A stretch of 64,000 nucleotides of DNA from Paraburkholderia panacisoli. Lineage in GTDB: Bacteria > Pseudomonadota > Gammaproteobacteria > Burkholderiales > Burkholderiaceae. Below are positions 8,823 through 17,808 of the stretch, in pieces. The translations under genes and the position numbers were made by a program. Below the pieces are notes generated by a model that was not told the origin of the DNA, ran no database searches, and saw nothing but the letters and a program-made list of their open reading frames with translations. Where the stretch lies: the NCBI RefSeq assembly GCF_008369935.1, contig NZ_VTUZ01000014.1, positions 124,001 to 188,000 of the forward strand, read 5' to 3'. Numbering within the stretch: position 1 is the stretch's first letter; each line of letters opens with the position of its first letter.

Positions 8823-9872
8823 CTATCCTTGCGCTTCGAACGCAGCCGCAGCCCGACCGAGCCGGTCATTCACCGCGATCCATTCGATCGTATCGGGCAG
8901 CTTCTCGATCAGAATCCGCGACACGTTCGCGCGATCCAGCGCGCGAAGCAAGCCGTACAACTCACGCGCATACACGTGCGGATCTTCAGGCGCGGCGATG
9001 AAATGCACGCCTTCCACGTCGGCCCAATGCCCGGCACGCGAAGCCCTCGCCACCAAAGCCACCCGCTCGCCCACTTCACGCGCGGCGAGCAAGGTTTCGA
9101 GCGCACTGAACGGCAACAGCGCCAACGGTGTACGCGGCGCATAGTGCGCCTTCAGGGTCCCGGAAGCCCGCGGCGCAGTCGCATCGGATCCGTCCGGCAA
9201 ACGCGGCGCTTCGCCGAGCACGTCGGCGATGTCTTGCGGTGTCACGCGGCCGGGGCGCAACAGCGCCGGAAAACCGCGCGACAGATCCACGATGGTCGAT
9301 TCGATCCCGACGTCCGACGCGCCGCCGTCCAGCACATGAATCGCGCTGCCGAATTCGTCGCGCACGTGTTGCGCCGTGGTCGGACTCACATGTCCGAAGC
9401 GATTCGCCGACGGCGCAGCCACGCCGCCATGTCCGCCACGCAATGCGCTGAACGCTTCGAGCAACGCCTGCGCGACAGGATGTGATGGGCAACGAAGTCC
9501 CACCGAATCCTGGCCGCCGCTGACCGCAGCCGGAATCCGCGCCGCACGCTTCAGGATCAGCGTGAGCGGGCCTGGCCAGAACGCGTCGATCAGGCGTTGT
9601 GCGTCCGCAGGCAAGTTCTCGACCCAGTAGTTCGGATCGCCTTGCGGCGCCAGATGCACGATGACCGGATGATTCGCCGGCCTGCCCTTCGCGGCGTAGA
9701 TGCGCGCGACCGCGTCCGGACTCTCGGCGTCGCCGCCGAGGCCATACACCGTCTCAGTGGGAAACGCGACCAGACCGCCCGCGTCGAGCAATGCCGCCGC
9801 GTGTTCGATCTGCGCGGCGCTCACAGGCAATGCGCTCGCGGCGCCTTCAGCGGGGTTCTGTCGATCCGGCAT
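8823..9872 (-). CDS. tsaC: L-threonylcarbamoyladenylate synthase (Sua5/YrdC)
   Basis: 349 residues, the long Sua5 form: an N-terminal YrdC-like domain (about 20-210, with AFPTETVYGLGGDA and the KGRP motif in YAAKGRPANHP) followed by a C-terminal Sua5 domain. It makes threonylcarbamoyl-AMP from threonine, bicarbonate and ATP, the first step in t6A37 modification of ANN-decoding tRNAs. It ends a minus-strand gene run after purK, with ten bases between the two, so co-transcription with the purine genes is likely. Confidence 0.93.
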   Translation of the reverse strand: MPDRQNPAEGAASALPVSAAQIEHAAALLDAGGLVAFPTETVYGLGGDAESPDAVARIYAAKGRPANHPVIVHLAPQGDPNYWVENLPADAQRLIDAFWPGPLTLILKRAARIPAAVSGGQDSVGLRCPSHPVAQALLEAFSALRGGHGGVAAPSANRFGHVSPTTAQHVRDEFGSAIHVLDGGASDVGIESTIVDLSRGFPALLRPGRVTPQDIADVLGEAPRLPDGSDATAPRASGTLKAHYAPRTPLALLPFSALETLLAAREVGERVALVARASRAGHWADVEGVHFIAAPEDPHVYARELYGLLRALDRANVSRILIEKLPDTIEWIAVNDRLGRAAAAFEAQG

Positions 9873-9882
9873 GGCGCTCGCG

Positions 9883-11079
9883 TCAGCTCGTGATGATGTG
9901 CAGGAGCCGCGCGCAATCTCGCCCGGCCGTGCGGGCTTCTTCGAGCGTAGCCGCCGTAAAGTTCACGTGGCCCATCTTGCGGCCGCAGCGCGCCTCTTCC
10001 TTGCCGTACAAATGCAGCCGCGCCGCCGGCATCGCGGCGACCTCATGCCACGGCGGCGTGACCGCCGCGCGCTTCGGACCGTCCGGGAACCACACGTCGC
10101 CGAGGATGTTCAGCATCACCGCCGGCGAATGCTGACGCGTGTCGCCGAGCGGCATGCCGGTCATCGCGCGCACCTGCTGTTCGAACTGACTGGTCGCGCA
10201 GGCGTCGACGGTGTAATGGCCGGAGTTGTGCGGGCGCGGTGCCATTTCATTGGCCACCAGCGAACCGTCTTCAAGAATGAAGAACTCGACACACAGCACG
10301 CCGACATAGCCGAGCTTGTCGGCGATCTGCAGTGCGGCCTGCTGCGCCTGTTGAACGAGAGTCGGGCTCGCGTCCGGCGCCGGCACGATGGTGTGCGACA
10401 GCACGCCGTCGCGGTGCGTGTTCTGCGCGAGCGGATACACCGCCGACGCGCCGCTCGACGCGCGCGCGATCAGCGCCGACACTTCGAACTTCAGCGGCAA
10501 ACGCTTTTCCAGCACGCACGGCACGCCGCCGAGCGAAGCGTGCGCCTCGCGCACTTCCTCGGCGTTACGCACGCGGATCTGGCCTTTGCCGTCGTAGCCC
10601 ATGCGCGCGGTCTTGAGGATGCCCGGCAGCACGGCTTCGAGTTTGGCGTCGTCGAGCGCGGCCAGCGCGTCCGACGACTCGATCACCACGTGCGGCGCCA
10701 CCGCCACGCCCGACGACGCGATAAAGCGCTTCTCGGCGATGCGGTCCTGGGCCACCGCAACGCAACGCCCCGCCGGACTCACGAACGTGGTCTTCGCGAG
10801 AAAGTCGAGGCTCGCGGCCGGCACGTTCTCGAATTCCGTCGACACCGCCGCGCACAGCCGCGCGAGTTCGGTCAACGACGCTTCGTCGTCGTATGCCGCG
10901 CGCAGATGGCGGTCGGCGACGGCGCCCGCCGGACTGTTTTCGTCCGGATCGAGCACGGCGACGCGATAGCCCATCGCCTGGGCGGCAAAGCAGAACATGC
11001 GGCCGAGCTGGCCGCCACCGACCATGCCAAGCCATGCGCCGGGCAGAATCGGTGAAACCGGTGTGTTGTCTGGGTTCAT
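9883..11079 (-). CDS. purK: N5-carboxyaminoimidazole ribonucleotide synthase
   Basis: 398-residue ATP-grasp enzyme. The N-terminus WLGMVGGGQLGRM is the PurK signature, and the ATP-grasp core includes RMGYDGKGQ and EFFILEDGSLVANEMAPRPHNSGH. It converts AIR, ATP and bicarbonate to N5-CAIR in de novo purine synthesis. It lies downstream of purE and purC on the same strand, so three consecutive pathway steps are grouped. Confidence 0.97.
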   Translation of the reverse strand: MNPDNTPVSPILPGAWLGMVGGGQLGRMFCFAAQAMGYRVAVLDPDENSPAGAVADRHLRAAYDDEASLTELARLCAAVSTEFENVPAASLDFLAKTTFVSPAGRCVAVAQDRIAEKRFIASSGVAVAPHVVIESSDALAALDDAKLEAVLPGILKTARMGYDGKGQIRVRNAEEVREAHASLGGVPCVLEKRLPLKFEVSALIARASSGASAVYPLAQNTHRDGVLSHTIVPAPDASPTLVQQAQQAALQIADKLGYVGVLCVEFFILEDGSLVANEMAPRPHNSGHYTVDACATSQFEQQVRAMTGMPLGDTRQHSPAVMLNILGDVWFPDGPKRAAVTPPWHEVAAMPAARLHLYGKEEARCGRKMGHVNFTAATLEEARTAGRDCARLLHIITS

Positions 11080-11183
11080 CTTAGTGGTCGGTCGCGGCCG
11101 GGTGCGTCTGCAGTCGTGCGACTACGGGCACCCAGCCGGGGGTCGGACAGGGGAACGTCTCAAAGCAATCAGCCCGCACGCTA

Positions 11184-11702
11184 TTACAGCGCCGGCAATA
11201 CCATTGCGTGAGCCGCTTCGTTCTGGCGCACGCGGAACGCAGCCAGCTTTTCCGCATACTCGGGACTCGTGCCGCTCAGCAGCGACACCGCGAACAGCGC
11301 CGCATTCGCCGCGCCCGCTTCGCCGATTGCAAACGTCGCGACCGGCACGCCCTTGGGCATCTGCACGATCGAATGCAACGAATCGACACCCTTCAGATAC
11401 TTGCTCGCCACCGGCACGCCGAGCACCGGCACCGTGGTCTTGGCGGCCAGCATGCCCGGCAGATGCGCCGCGCCGCCCGCACCCGCGATGATCGCCCGAA
11501 TGCCGCGATCGCGCGCACTCTCAGCATAGGCGAACATTTCGTCGGGCATGCGGTGCGCGGACACCACCTTCGCTTCATACGGCACGCCGAATTCCTGCAA
11601 AATCGCCACGGCGTTCTTCATGATTTCCCAGTCGGAACTGGAGCCCATCAGCACGCCGACAACCGGCGCGCCATGCGTATGGGCGGTCTGAGCTTCACTC
11701 AT
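11184..11702 (-). CDS. purE: N5-CAIR mutase
   Basis: 172 residues, class I PurE. The N-terminal nucleotide-binding motif VGVLMGSSSDWEIM and the segments SAHRMPDEM and AGAGGAAHLPGM are diagnostic. It moves the carboxylate of N5-CAIR to give CAIR, the next step after PurK. It sits between purC and purK on the minus strand, about 100 bases before purK. Confidence 0.97.
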   Translation of the reverse strand: MSEAQTAHTHGAPVVGVLMGSSSDWEIMKNAVAILQEFGVPYEAKVVSAHRMPDEMFAYAESARDRGIRAIIAGAGGAAHLPGMLAAKTTVPVLGVPVASKYLKGVDSLHSIVQMPKGVPVATFAIGEAGAANAALFAVSLLSGTSPEYAEKLAAFRVRQNEAAHAMVLPAL

Positions 11703-11739
11703 CTTTACGGCTTCCTTGTTTCCCGAACGGCGCTTCTGG

Positions 11740-12630
11740 TCAGGCGAGCTTGTGCCCGGTCAGGCGTTCGAGCGCTTCCTGGTACTTTTCGCCCGTCTTC
11801 GTGACCACGTCGTCCGGCAGCTTCGGCGCCGGCGGTTCCTTCTTCCAGTCCTGGGTTTCGAGCCAGTCGCGCACGAACTGCTTGTCGAACGACGGCGGAT
11901 TGGTGCCGACCTGATACTGGTCGGCCGGCCAGAAGCGCGACGAATCCGCGGTCAGCGCCTCGTCCATCAGGTAAAGCTTGCCGTGATTGTCCAGGCCGAA
12001 TTCGAACTTCGTGTCCGCGATGATGATGCCGCGCGTCGCCGCGTAATCAGCGGCTTCCTTGTACAGCTTGATCGAGATGTCGCGGATCGTGGCCGACAGT
12101 TCGGTGCCGATGCGGCGTTCCATCTCGTCGTAGGTGATGTTTTCGTCGTGGTGGCCCATTTCGGCCTTGGCCGCCGGCGTGAAGATCGGCTCGGGCAGCT
12201 TCTGCGCATTTTGCAGACCCGCCGGCAATTGCACGCCGCACACGGAGCCGGTTGCCTGGTAGTCCTTCCAGCCGCTGCCGGCCAGGTAGCCGCGCACTAC
12301 CGCTTCGACGAGGATCGGTTCGAGGCGCTTGACGACCACCGCGCGGCCCTTGACCTGCTCGACTTCGTCCGCCGCGACCACGGACTCGGGCGCGACGCCC
12401 GTCAGATGGTTCGGCACCACATGCTTCAGCTTCTCGAACCAGAAGTTCGCCATCTCGTTGAGCACGCGGCCCTTGTTCGGAATCGGCTCGCCCATGATGA
12501 CGTCGAACGCCGACAGACGGTCGGTCGTAACGATCAGCAACTGGTCGTTGCCCACCGCATAGTTGTCGCGGACTTTACCGCGGCCGAGCAGCGGCAGCGA
12601 GCGGAGCGTGGATTCGTAAAGGGTAGACAT
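11740..12630 (-). CDS. purC: SAICAR synthase
   Basis: 296 residues. Motifs: GRGKVRDNYAVGNDQLLIVTTDRLSAFDVIM at the N-terminus and the SAICAR synthetase signature around VEAVVRGYLAGSGWKDY. It ligates aspartate to CAIR with ATP. It is first of the purC-purE-purK-sua5 run; a terminator separates it from fba upstream, so it probably has its own promoter in 12631-12670. Confidence 0.97.
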   Translation of the reverse strand: MSTLYESTLRSLPLLGRGKVRDNYAVGNDQLLIVTTDRLSAFDVIMGEPIPNKGRVLNEMANFWFEKLKHVVPNHLTGVAPESVVAADEVEQVKGRAVVVKRLEPILVEAVVRGYLAGSGWKDYQATGSVCGVQLPAGLQNAQKLPEPIFTPAAKAEMGHHDENITYDEMERRIGTELSATIRDISIKLYKEAADYAATRGIIIADTKFEFGLDNHGKLYLMDEALTADSSRFWPADQYQVGTNPPSFDKQFVRDWLETQDWKKEPPAPKLPDDVVTKTGEKYQEALERLTGHKLA

Positions 12631-12670
12631 CGTCGTGGTTCGCTAAAAGTGAGGCAAAAAGTGTGACCGG

Positions 12671-12713
12671 AACAAAAGGGAAACGCCGTTCCCCGGATGA
12701 TGCGGGAACGGCG
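12671..12713 (-). terminator. Intrinsic terminator of fba
   Basis: On the minus strand CGCCGTTCCC pairs with GGGAACGGCG around a ten-base loop, then TTTCCCTTTTG follows. It lies about 50 bases beyond the fba stop and ahead of purC. Confidence 0.75.
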
Positions 12714-12724
12714 ATCTAACGACA

Positions 12725-12744
12725 ACCTGGCCAAACGGCCAGGT
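12725..12744. repeat. Perfect hairpin beyond fba
   Basis: ACCTGGCC-AAAC-GGCCAGGT, an 8-bp perfect stem with a four-base loop, between the fba stop and the terminator. There is no T-run, so it may stabilise the mRNA 3' end. Confidence 0.5.
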
Positions 12745-12760
12745 GCAGAGCAGTTATAGC

Positions 12761-13825
12761 TTAACGGACGACTTGCGCAAGCTCGCCCGATTTGTACTTC
12801 TCCGCGATTTTATCAAGCGAAACCGGCTTGATCTTGCCGGCCTGGCCTTCGCAGCCGAATTGCGTGTAACGGTCGATACAGATCTTCATCGCCGCTTCGC
12901 GCGCCGGCTTCAGGTAGTCGCGCGGATCGAACTTGCCCGGATTGGTCGCCATGTAGCGGCGGATCGCGCCGGTGATCGCCAGACGCAGGTCGGTGTCGAT
13001 GTTGACCTTGCGCACGCCGTTGCGGATGCCTTCCTGGATTTCCTCGACCGGCACGCCGTAGGTTTCCTTCATGTCGCCGCCGAATTCGCGGATTTCGGCG
13101 AGCAGTTCCTGCGGCACCGACGACGAACCGTGCATCACCAGATGCGTGTTCGGAATACGCTGGTGGATTTCCTTGATGCGCTGGATCGACAGGATGTCAC
13201 CCGTGGGCTTCTTGCTGAACTTGTACGCGCCGTGCGAGGTGCCGATCGCGATCGCCAATGCGTCGCACTGGGTCAGCTTGACGAAGTCGGCGGCCTGCTC
13301 CGGATCGGTCAGCAGTTGCTCGCGGGTCATCGTGCCTTCCGCGCCGTGGCCGTCTTCCTTGTCGCCCTTCATGGTTTCCAGCGAGCCAAGCACGCCCAGT
13401 TCCGCTTCTACCGTGACGCCGATCGAATGCGCCGCCTCCACGACCTTGCGCGACACGTCGACGTTGTACTCGTACGATGCGACGGTCTTGCCGTCGGCTT
13501 CGAGCGAGCCGTCCATCATCACGCTGGTGAAGCCGCTGCGGATCGCCGCCATGCAGACCGCCGGCGACTGCCCGTGGTCCTGGTGCATCACGACCGGAAT
13601 ATGCGGATACGACTCGACCGCCGCTTCGATCAGGTGGCGCAGGAACGGCTCGCCCGCGTACTTACGCGCGCCGGCGGAAGCCTGCATGATGACCGGGGCA
13701 TTGACCTTGTCGGCCGCCGCCATGATCGCTTGCACCTGCTCCAGGTTGTTTACGTTGAATGCCGGAAGGCCGTAGCCGTTTTCAGCGGCATGGTCCAGCA
13801 GTTGACGCATTGATACGAGAGGCAT
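12761..13825 (-). CDS. fba: Class II fructose-bisphosphate aldolase
   Basis: 354 residues, Calvin-type class II aldolase. The N-terminus MPLVSMRQLLDHAAENGYG is typical, with zinc-binding segments around VMHQDHG, EAELG and VMHGSSSVP. It splits fructose 1,6-bisphosphate to DHAP and glyceraldehyde 3-phosphate, or runs in reverse in gluconeogenesis. It follows pgk and pyk on the same strand, forming a glycolytic cluster, but the 320-base gap with repeats suggests separate transcription. Confidence 0.97.
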   Translation of the reverse strand: MPLVSMRQLLDHAAENGYGLPAFNVNNLEQVQAIMAAADKVNAPVIMQASAGARKYAGEPFLRHLIEAAVESYPHIPVVMHQDHGQSPAVCMAAIRSGFTSVMMDGSLEADGKTVASYEYNVDVSRKVVEAAHSIGVTVEAELGVLGSLETMKGDKEDGHGAEGTMTREQLLTDPEQAADFVKLTQCDALAIAIGTSHGAYKFSKKPTGDILSIQRIKEIHQRIPNTHLVMHGSSSVPQELLAEIREFGGDMKETYGVPVEEIQEGIRNGVRKVNIDTDLRLAITGAIRRYMATNPGKFDPRDYLKPAREAAMKICIDRYTQFGCEGQAGKIKPVSLDKIAEKYKSGELAQVVR

Positions 13826-14147
13826 GCTGTAACTCCTTAGATTGACACGAATTCTTGTGCCGTCGGCATCTTTTGGGCGATTTTATCGCGAAGCAAGCCG
13901 CATACCCTGTCACACGGTCCCTAAAGCGCCGAGCGGTCCTGTCCGCTCCAGACGCGATTGAAGACAGTGCGCCGCCTCTCGCGGGGCATGCCGGCCTGCT
14001 TGGCTCAATCCAGCCTGTGCCGATCGAGCGGTCTCTGTCGACAGGAGTTAGCGCTTTAGCGCTTACTCCTGTCCCACGCAAAGCGAGTCGACAGGAGTTA
14101 GCGCTTTAGCGCTTACTTCCGTCCCACGCAAGACGGTTACTACCCGA
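13826..14147. other. fba-pyk intergenic region with repeats
   Basis: 322 bases without a convincing gene. The fba-proximal part is the fba leader; the pyk-proximal part holds two palindromic repeat units, described separately. Confidence 0.5.
14040..14131. repeat. Two tandem palindromic repeat units, 50-bp period
   Basis: Unit 1 begins at 14040 and unit 2 at 14090. Each starts with a hairpin (14040-14073 and 14090-14123) whose arms, GACAGGAGTTAGCGC and GCGCTTACTCCTGTC, pair over 15 positions with one mismatch around a TTTA loop. Unit 2 has one extra change (TTCC for CTCC). A shared GTCCCACGCAA follows each hairpin. This is the form of a REP-like extragenic palindrome. Such units could also act as the pyk terminator or protect the mRNA 3' end. 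Confidence 0.8.
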
Positions 14148-15584
14148 TCAGTACGGTTCGCCGACCCGCACGATTTTCAACGTATTAGTGCCGCCGGCCT
14201 GCCCCATCGGCTCGCCGACGGTGAGCACCACCATGTCGCCGCGCGACGCATAGCCCTTGCTGACCACCGTCTCCACCGCCTGCTGCAACGCCGTGTCGCG
14301 GTCGGTGTTCGTATCCAGATGCAGCGACGTCACGTTGCGGTACAGCGCCATCGCCCGTTCGCTGCCGACCCGCGGCGTGAGCGCGAAGATCGGCACGTGG
14401 GTCCAATGGCGCGACATCCACAGCGCGGTCGAGCCGGATTCGGTCAATGCCACGATCGCCTTCGCGCCCAGGTGATAGGCCGTGAAGAGCGCGCCCATCG
14501 CGATCGACTGGTCGATCCGCGTGAACGTGCGGTCGAGGAAATCGCGGTCCAGCTCCGACTGCTCCGACTTCTCGGCTTCGAGACAGATCGCCGCCATGGT
14601 CTCGATGGTCTGCACCGGGTACTTGCCCGCCGCCGATTCCGCCGACAGCATCACCGCGTCCGTGCCGTCGAGCACCGCGTTGGCGACGTCCGACACTTCG
14701 GCGCGGGTCGGCACCGGCGCGTAGATCATCGACTCCATCATCTGGGTCGCGGTAATCACGAACTTGTTCGATTCGCGCGCCATACGAATCATCCGCTTTT
14801 GCAGCGCGGGAACTGCGGCATTCCCCACTTCCACGGCCAAGTCGCCGCGCGCGACCATGATGCCGTCCGACGCGTCGAGGATGCCCTGCAGCGCCGGAAT
14901 CGCTTCCGCGCGCTCGATCTTGGCGATCATCTTCGGCTTGATGCCGAACGGCGCGCCGGCGATGTTCGCCAACTGGCGAGCCATTTCCATGTCGGTGGAG
15001 TTCTTCGGGAACGATACCGCGACGTAATCGACGCCGAGCGACATCGCCGTGCGGATGTCCTCCATGTCTTTCGCGGTGAGCGCGGGCGCCGACAGGCCGC
15101 CGCCCTGGCGGTTGATGCCCTTGTTGTTCGACAGCTCGCCGCCGATCTTCACGACCGTGTGGATTTCGTTGCCGATCACGCGCTGCACATTCAGCACGAT
15201 CAGGCCGTCGTTGAGCAACAGCACGTCGCCCGGCTTCAGGTCGCGCGGCAGGTCCTTGTAGTCGAGACCGGCGCGCTGCTCGTTGCCGAGTTCGCAGTCC
15301 GCGTCGAGGACGAACGGCTCGCCGGCAACCAGCATGATCTTGCCGTTTTCAAATTTGCCGACGCGGATCTTCGGGCCCTGCAGGTCCGCCATGATGGCGA
15401 CTTCGCGGCCGGCCTGGCGGGCCGCCTCGCGCACGAATTCGGCGCGCTGGCGGTGGTCGTCGGCGGTGCCGTGCGAGAAATTGAGCCGCACCACATCCAA
15501 CCCCGCCTGAATCATTTGCAGCAGGATTTCCGGCGTGTTGGAAGCCGGTCCGATGGTAGCGACAATCTTGGTGGCGCGATGCAT
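14148..15584 (-). CDS. pyk: Pyruvate kinase
   Basis: 478 residues, the usual length. It begins MHRATKIVATIGPAS, has the substrate and metal-binding segment MIAKIERAEAIPAL and the following MVARGDLAVEVG, and the C-terminal allosteric domain. It transfers phosphate from phosphoenolpyruvate to ADP. The start at 15584 is backed by AGGAGA eight bases upstream. The frame stays open for another 145 codons upstream to just after pgk, discussed as a finding. It lies between pgk and fba on the minus strand. Confidence 0.97.
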   Translation of the reverse strand: MHRATKIVATIGPASNTPEILLQMIQAGLDVVRLNFSHGTADDHRQRAEFVREAARQAGREVAIMADLQGPKIRVGKFENGKIMLVAGEPFVLDADCELGNEQRAGLDYKDLPRDLKPGDVLLLNDGLIVLNVQRVIGNEIHTVVKIGGELSNNKGINRQGGGLSAPALTAKDMEDIRTAMSLGVDYVAVSFPKNSTDMEMARQLANIAGAPFGIKPKMIAKIERAEAIPALQGILDASDGIMVARGDLAVEVGNAAVPALQKRMIRMARESNKFVITATQMMESMIYAPVPTRAEVSDVANAVLDGTDAVMLSAESAAGKYPVQTIETMAAICLEAEKSEQSELDRDFLDRTFTRIDQSIAMGALFTAYHLGAKAIVALTESGSTALWMSRHWTHVPIFALTPRVGSERAMALYRNVTSLHLDTNTDRDTALQQAVETVVSKGYASRGDMVVLTVGEPMGQAGGTNTLKIVRVGEPY

Positions 15585-16020
15585 GAGTCTCCTCGTCTGG
15601 ATAGGATCGCTGGAAAGAGCGCTGCGAGTCGGATGCGGAGGCTGCGCACCGAAAGATGCTGCCAGGGGCTGCGCGCCGGTTGAAACCAGCGTCGCTTTAT
15701 GAGGTGATGCGGTGTTCGAGACCAGCACGGGCGGTGCCGGAAGGGGGACGGTCTCTTCGTCAAGGAGTTCTGCCTGCGACGGCGCGGCCTGAGTGGCTGG
15801 TGCAGCCGGTGCGGCGGACAGGTCCGCCGGTTCGTCGACAGGGGCAGTGGTCAACTCCGCGAGCGCGAGAGGCGCGCCGGATTCTTGTAGTTCGACGGAC
15901 GCCGCCGGAGTAGCGGCAGAGCGTGCTGCGCGCTCTCCTGCCGTCGCTGCTGCGGTACTGCGCGGCGACTTGCCGCCGCGCGCCTTTGCAGACTTTGCCG
16001 TGGGAGAGCGCGTCGCCACG
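15585..16020 (-). other. pgk-pyk spacer with an open Ala/Pro-rich frame
   Basis: 436 bases between pgk and pyk. A GTG at 16019, one base after the pgk stop, opens a frame that reads without a stop into pyk. The translation is low-complexity, rich in Ala, Pro, Ser and Thr, with no domain that I recognise. It lacks a clear ribosome-binding site of its own except what lies at the end of pgk. I treat it as a spacer or an unproven N-terminal extension of pyruvate kinase, not a separate gene. Confidence 0.35.
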
Positions 16021-17214
16021 TTAAGCCCGCGATTCCAGCACTTCGACCGCCGGCAGCTTCTTGCCTTCGAGGAACTCGAGGAAGGCGCCGCCGCCCGTGG
16101 AGATGTAGCTGACCTTGTCTTGGATGCCGTACTTCGCGATTGCCGCGAGCGTGTCGCCGCCGCCTGCGATCGAGAACGCCGAGGACCTGGCGATTGCGTC
16201 CGCCAGCGTCTTCGTGCCATTGCCGAACTGGTCGAATTCGAACACGCCGACCGGGCCGTTCCACACGATCGTGCCGGCCCTCTCCAGCTGCGCGGCAAGC
16301 ACCTTGGCGGTGTCCGGTCCGATGTCGAGGATCATGTCGTCGTCTTGAACGTCCGCGACGGCCTTCACTTCGGCCTTGGCGGTCGGCGAAAACTCCTTGG
16401 CCGTGACCACGTCGGTCGGGATCGGCACCGATGCGCCGCGGGCTTTGGCCGCGTCGATGATGGCCTTGGCTTCGTCGACCAGATCGGCTTCGGCGAGCGA
16501 TTTGCCGATCTTCAGGCCGGCAGCCAGCATGAACGTGTTGGCGATGCCGCCGCCGACGATCAGCTGATCGACCTTGTCGGCCAGCGACTTCAGGATGGTC
16601 AGCTTGGTCGACACCTTCGAGCCGGCGACGATCGCCACCAGCGGCCGCTCCGGCGCGCCCAGCGCCTGGCCGAGCGCTTCGAGTTCAGCCGCCAGCAGCG
16701 GACCCGCGCAGGCGACCGGCGCATATTTGGCGATGCCGTGGGTGGTCGCTTCGGCGCGGTGCGCGGTGCCGAACGCGTCGTTCACGTAGATGTCGCAGAG
16801 CTTCGCCATTTTCTGCGCGAGCTCGTCGGAATCTTTCTTTTCGCCCTTGTTGACGCGGCAGTTTTCGAGCAGCACGACCGAGCCCGGCGCGACGTTCACG
16901 CCGTTTTCAACCCAGTTCGCGACCAGCGGCACTTCGCGGCCGAGCAGTTCGGCCAGACGCTTCGCGACCGGCGCGAGCGAGTCTTCCGGCTTGAAGTCGC
17001 CCTCGGTGGGGCGACCCAGGTGCGACGTGACCATCACGGCGGCGCCTGCGTCGAGCGCCGCCTTGATAGCCGGCACCGAGGCGCGGATGCGGGTGTCTTC
17101 GGTGATGTTGCCTTGATCGTCCTGCGGCACGTTCAGATCGGCGCGGATGAACACGCGTTTGCCGGACAGCTTGCCTTCGGCGATCAGATCGGAGAGACGC
17201 AATACCTTGTTCAT
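16021..17214 (-). CDS. pgk: Phosphoglycerate kinase
   Basis: 397 residues. The start MNKVLRLSDLIAEGKLSGKR at 17214 is canonical, followed by VFIRADLNVPQDD, the substrate-binding HLGRP and the nucleotide-binding GGGDTLAAI near the C-terminus. It interconverts 1,3-bisphosphoglycerate plus ADP and 3-phosphoglycerate plus ATP. It is the first gene of the pgk-pyk-fba group. An upstream in-frame ATG at 17298 lacks family similarity. Confidence 0.97.
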   Translation of the reverse strand: MNKVLRLSDLIAEGKLSGKRVFIRADLNVPQDDQGNITEDTRIRASVPAIKAALDAGAAVMVTSHLGRPTEGDFKPEDSLAPVAKRLAELLGREVPLVANWVENGVNVAPGSVVLLENCRVNKGEKKDSDELAQKMAKLCDIYVNDAFGTAHRAEATTHGIAKYAPVACAGPLLAAELEALGQALGAPERPLVAIVAGSKVSTKLTILKSLADKVDQLIVGGGIANTFMLAAGLKIGKSLAEADLVDEAKAIIDAAKARGASVPIPTDVVTAKEFSPTAKAEVKAVADVQDDDMILDIGPDTAKVLAAQLERAGTIVWNGPVGVFEFDQFGNGTKTLADAIARSSAFSIAGGGDTLAAIAKYGIQDKVSYISTGGGAFLEFLEGKKLPAVEVLESRA

Positions 17215-17484
17215 GGGCGTGTGTGTGCGAGTTGATGAGAAGGCGGTGGCGGACGGCGCGTGGGCTTCATGCGCGGCGAATTTCCTGCGCTTCGGCACGA
17301 CAGCGGCTCCCCGTGAGCGGGCGCCGGCGGCGAAGCCGCGACTCTCGCGCCCAGCAGCGGCGCGCTCGACCCGGAAACCGGCATTTTAACTGATCCACAC
17401 TGCCTGCTGACCCGCAGTTGGGCGAATGTCCCGTATTTGCGATGCGCCACTCATGGCGCAATGCAGCATCGCTTGCTGACCCTA

Positions 17485-17808
17485 TCACACGAAGAGGCGC
17501 AACAACGTGAATACGACCATTCCAGTGACGATCGTGCCGAGCATGGTGCGGCGCCACATAAACCATCCGAGACCGGACAGCGTCGCGTAAAACTCGTGGT
17601 TGGTCGGCGCGAACGACAGCCCTTCCGGCGTGGCCAGCACGTCGGGCAGCACCACGGCGGCGAGCGCCGCGGCCGGCGCATAGCGCAGCATGCGCCGCAC
17701 GCGCTCCGGCAACACCGTGCGCTCCCCGCCGATCAGAAACATCGCGCGGGTCAGCGCGGTGACGAACGTCATGCCGAAAATGGCTAGCCAGATCTGCGTG
17801 GATGTCAT
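17485..17808 (-). CDS. azlD: AzlD-type branched-chain amino acid transport subunit
   Basis: 107 residues with four hydrophobic helices. It starts MTSTQIWLAIFGMTFVTALTR, ending in VFTLLRLFV. The ALTRAMF and RYAPAAALAAVVLPD stretches are AzlD-like. The ATG overlaps the azlC stop by four bases (ATGA), which indicates translational coupling and a two-subunit complex. AzlCD exports branched-chain amino acids and analogues; the neighbouring ilvE fits that role. Confidence 0.88.
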   Translation of the reverse strand: MTSTQIWLAIFGMTFVTALTRAMFLIGGERTVLPERVRRMLRYAPAAALAAVVLPDVLATPEGLSFAPTNHEFYATLSGLGWFMWRRTMLGTIVTGMVVFTLLRLFV

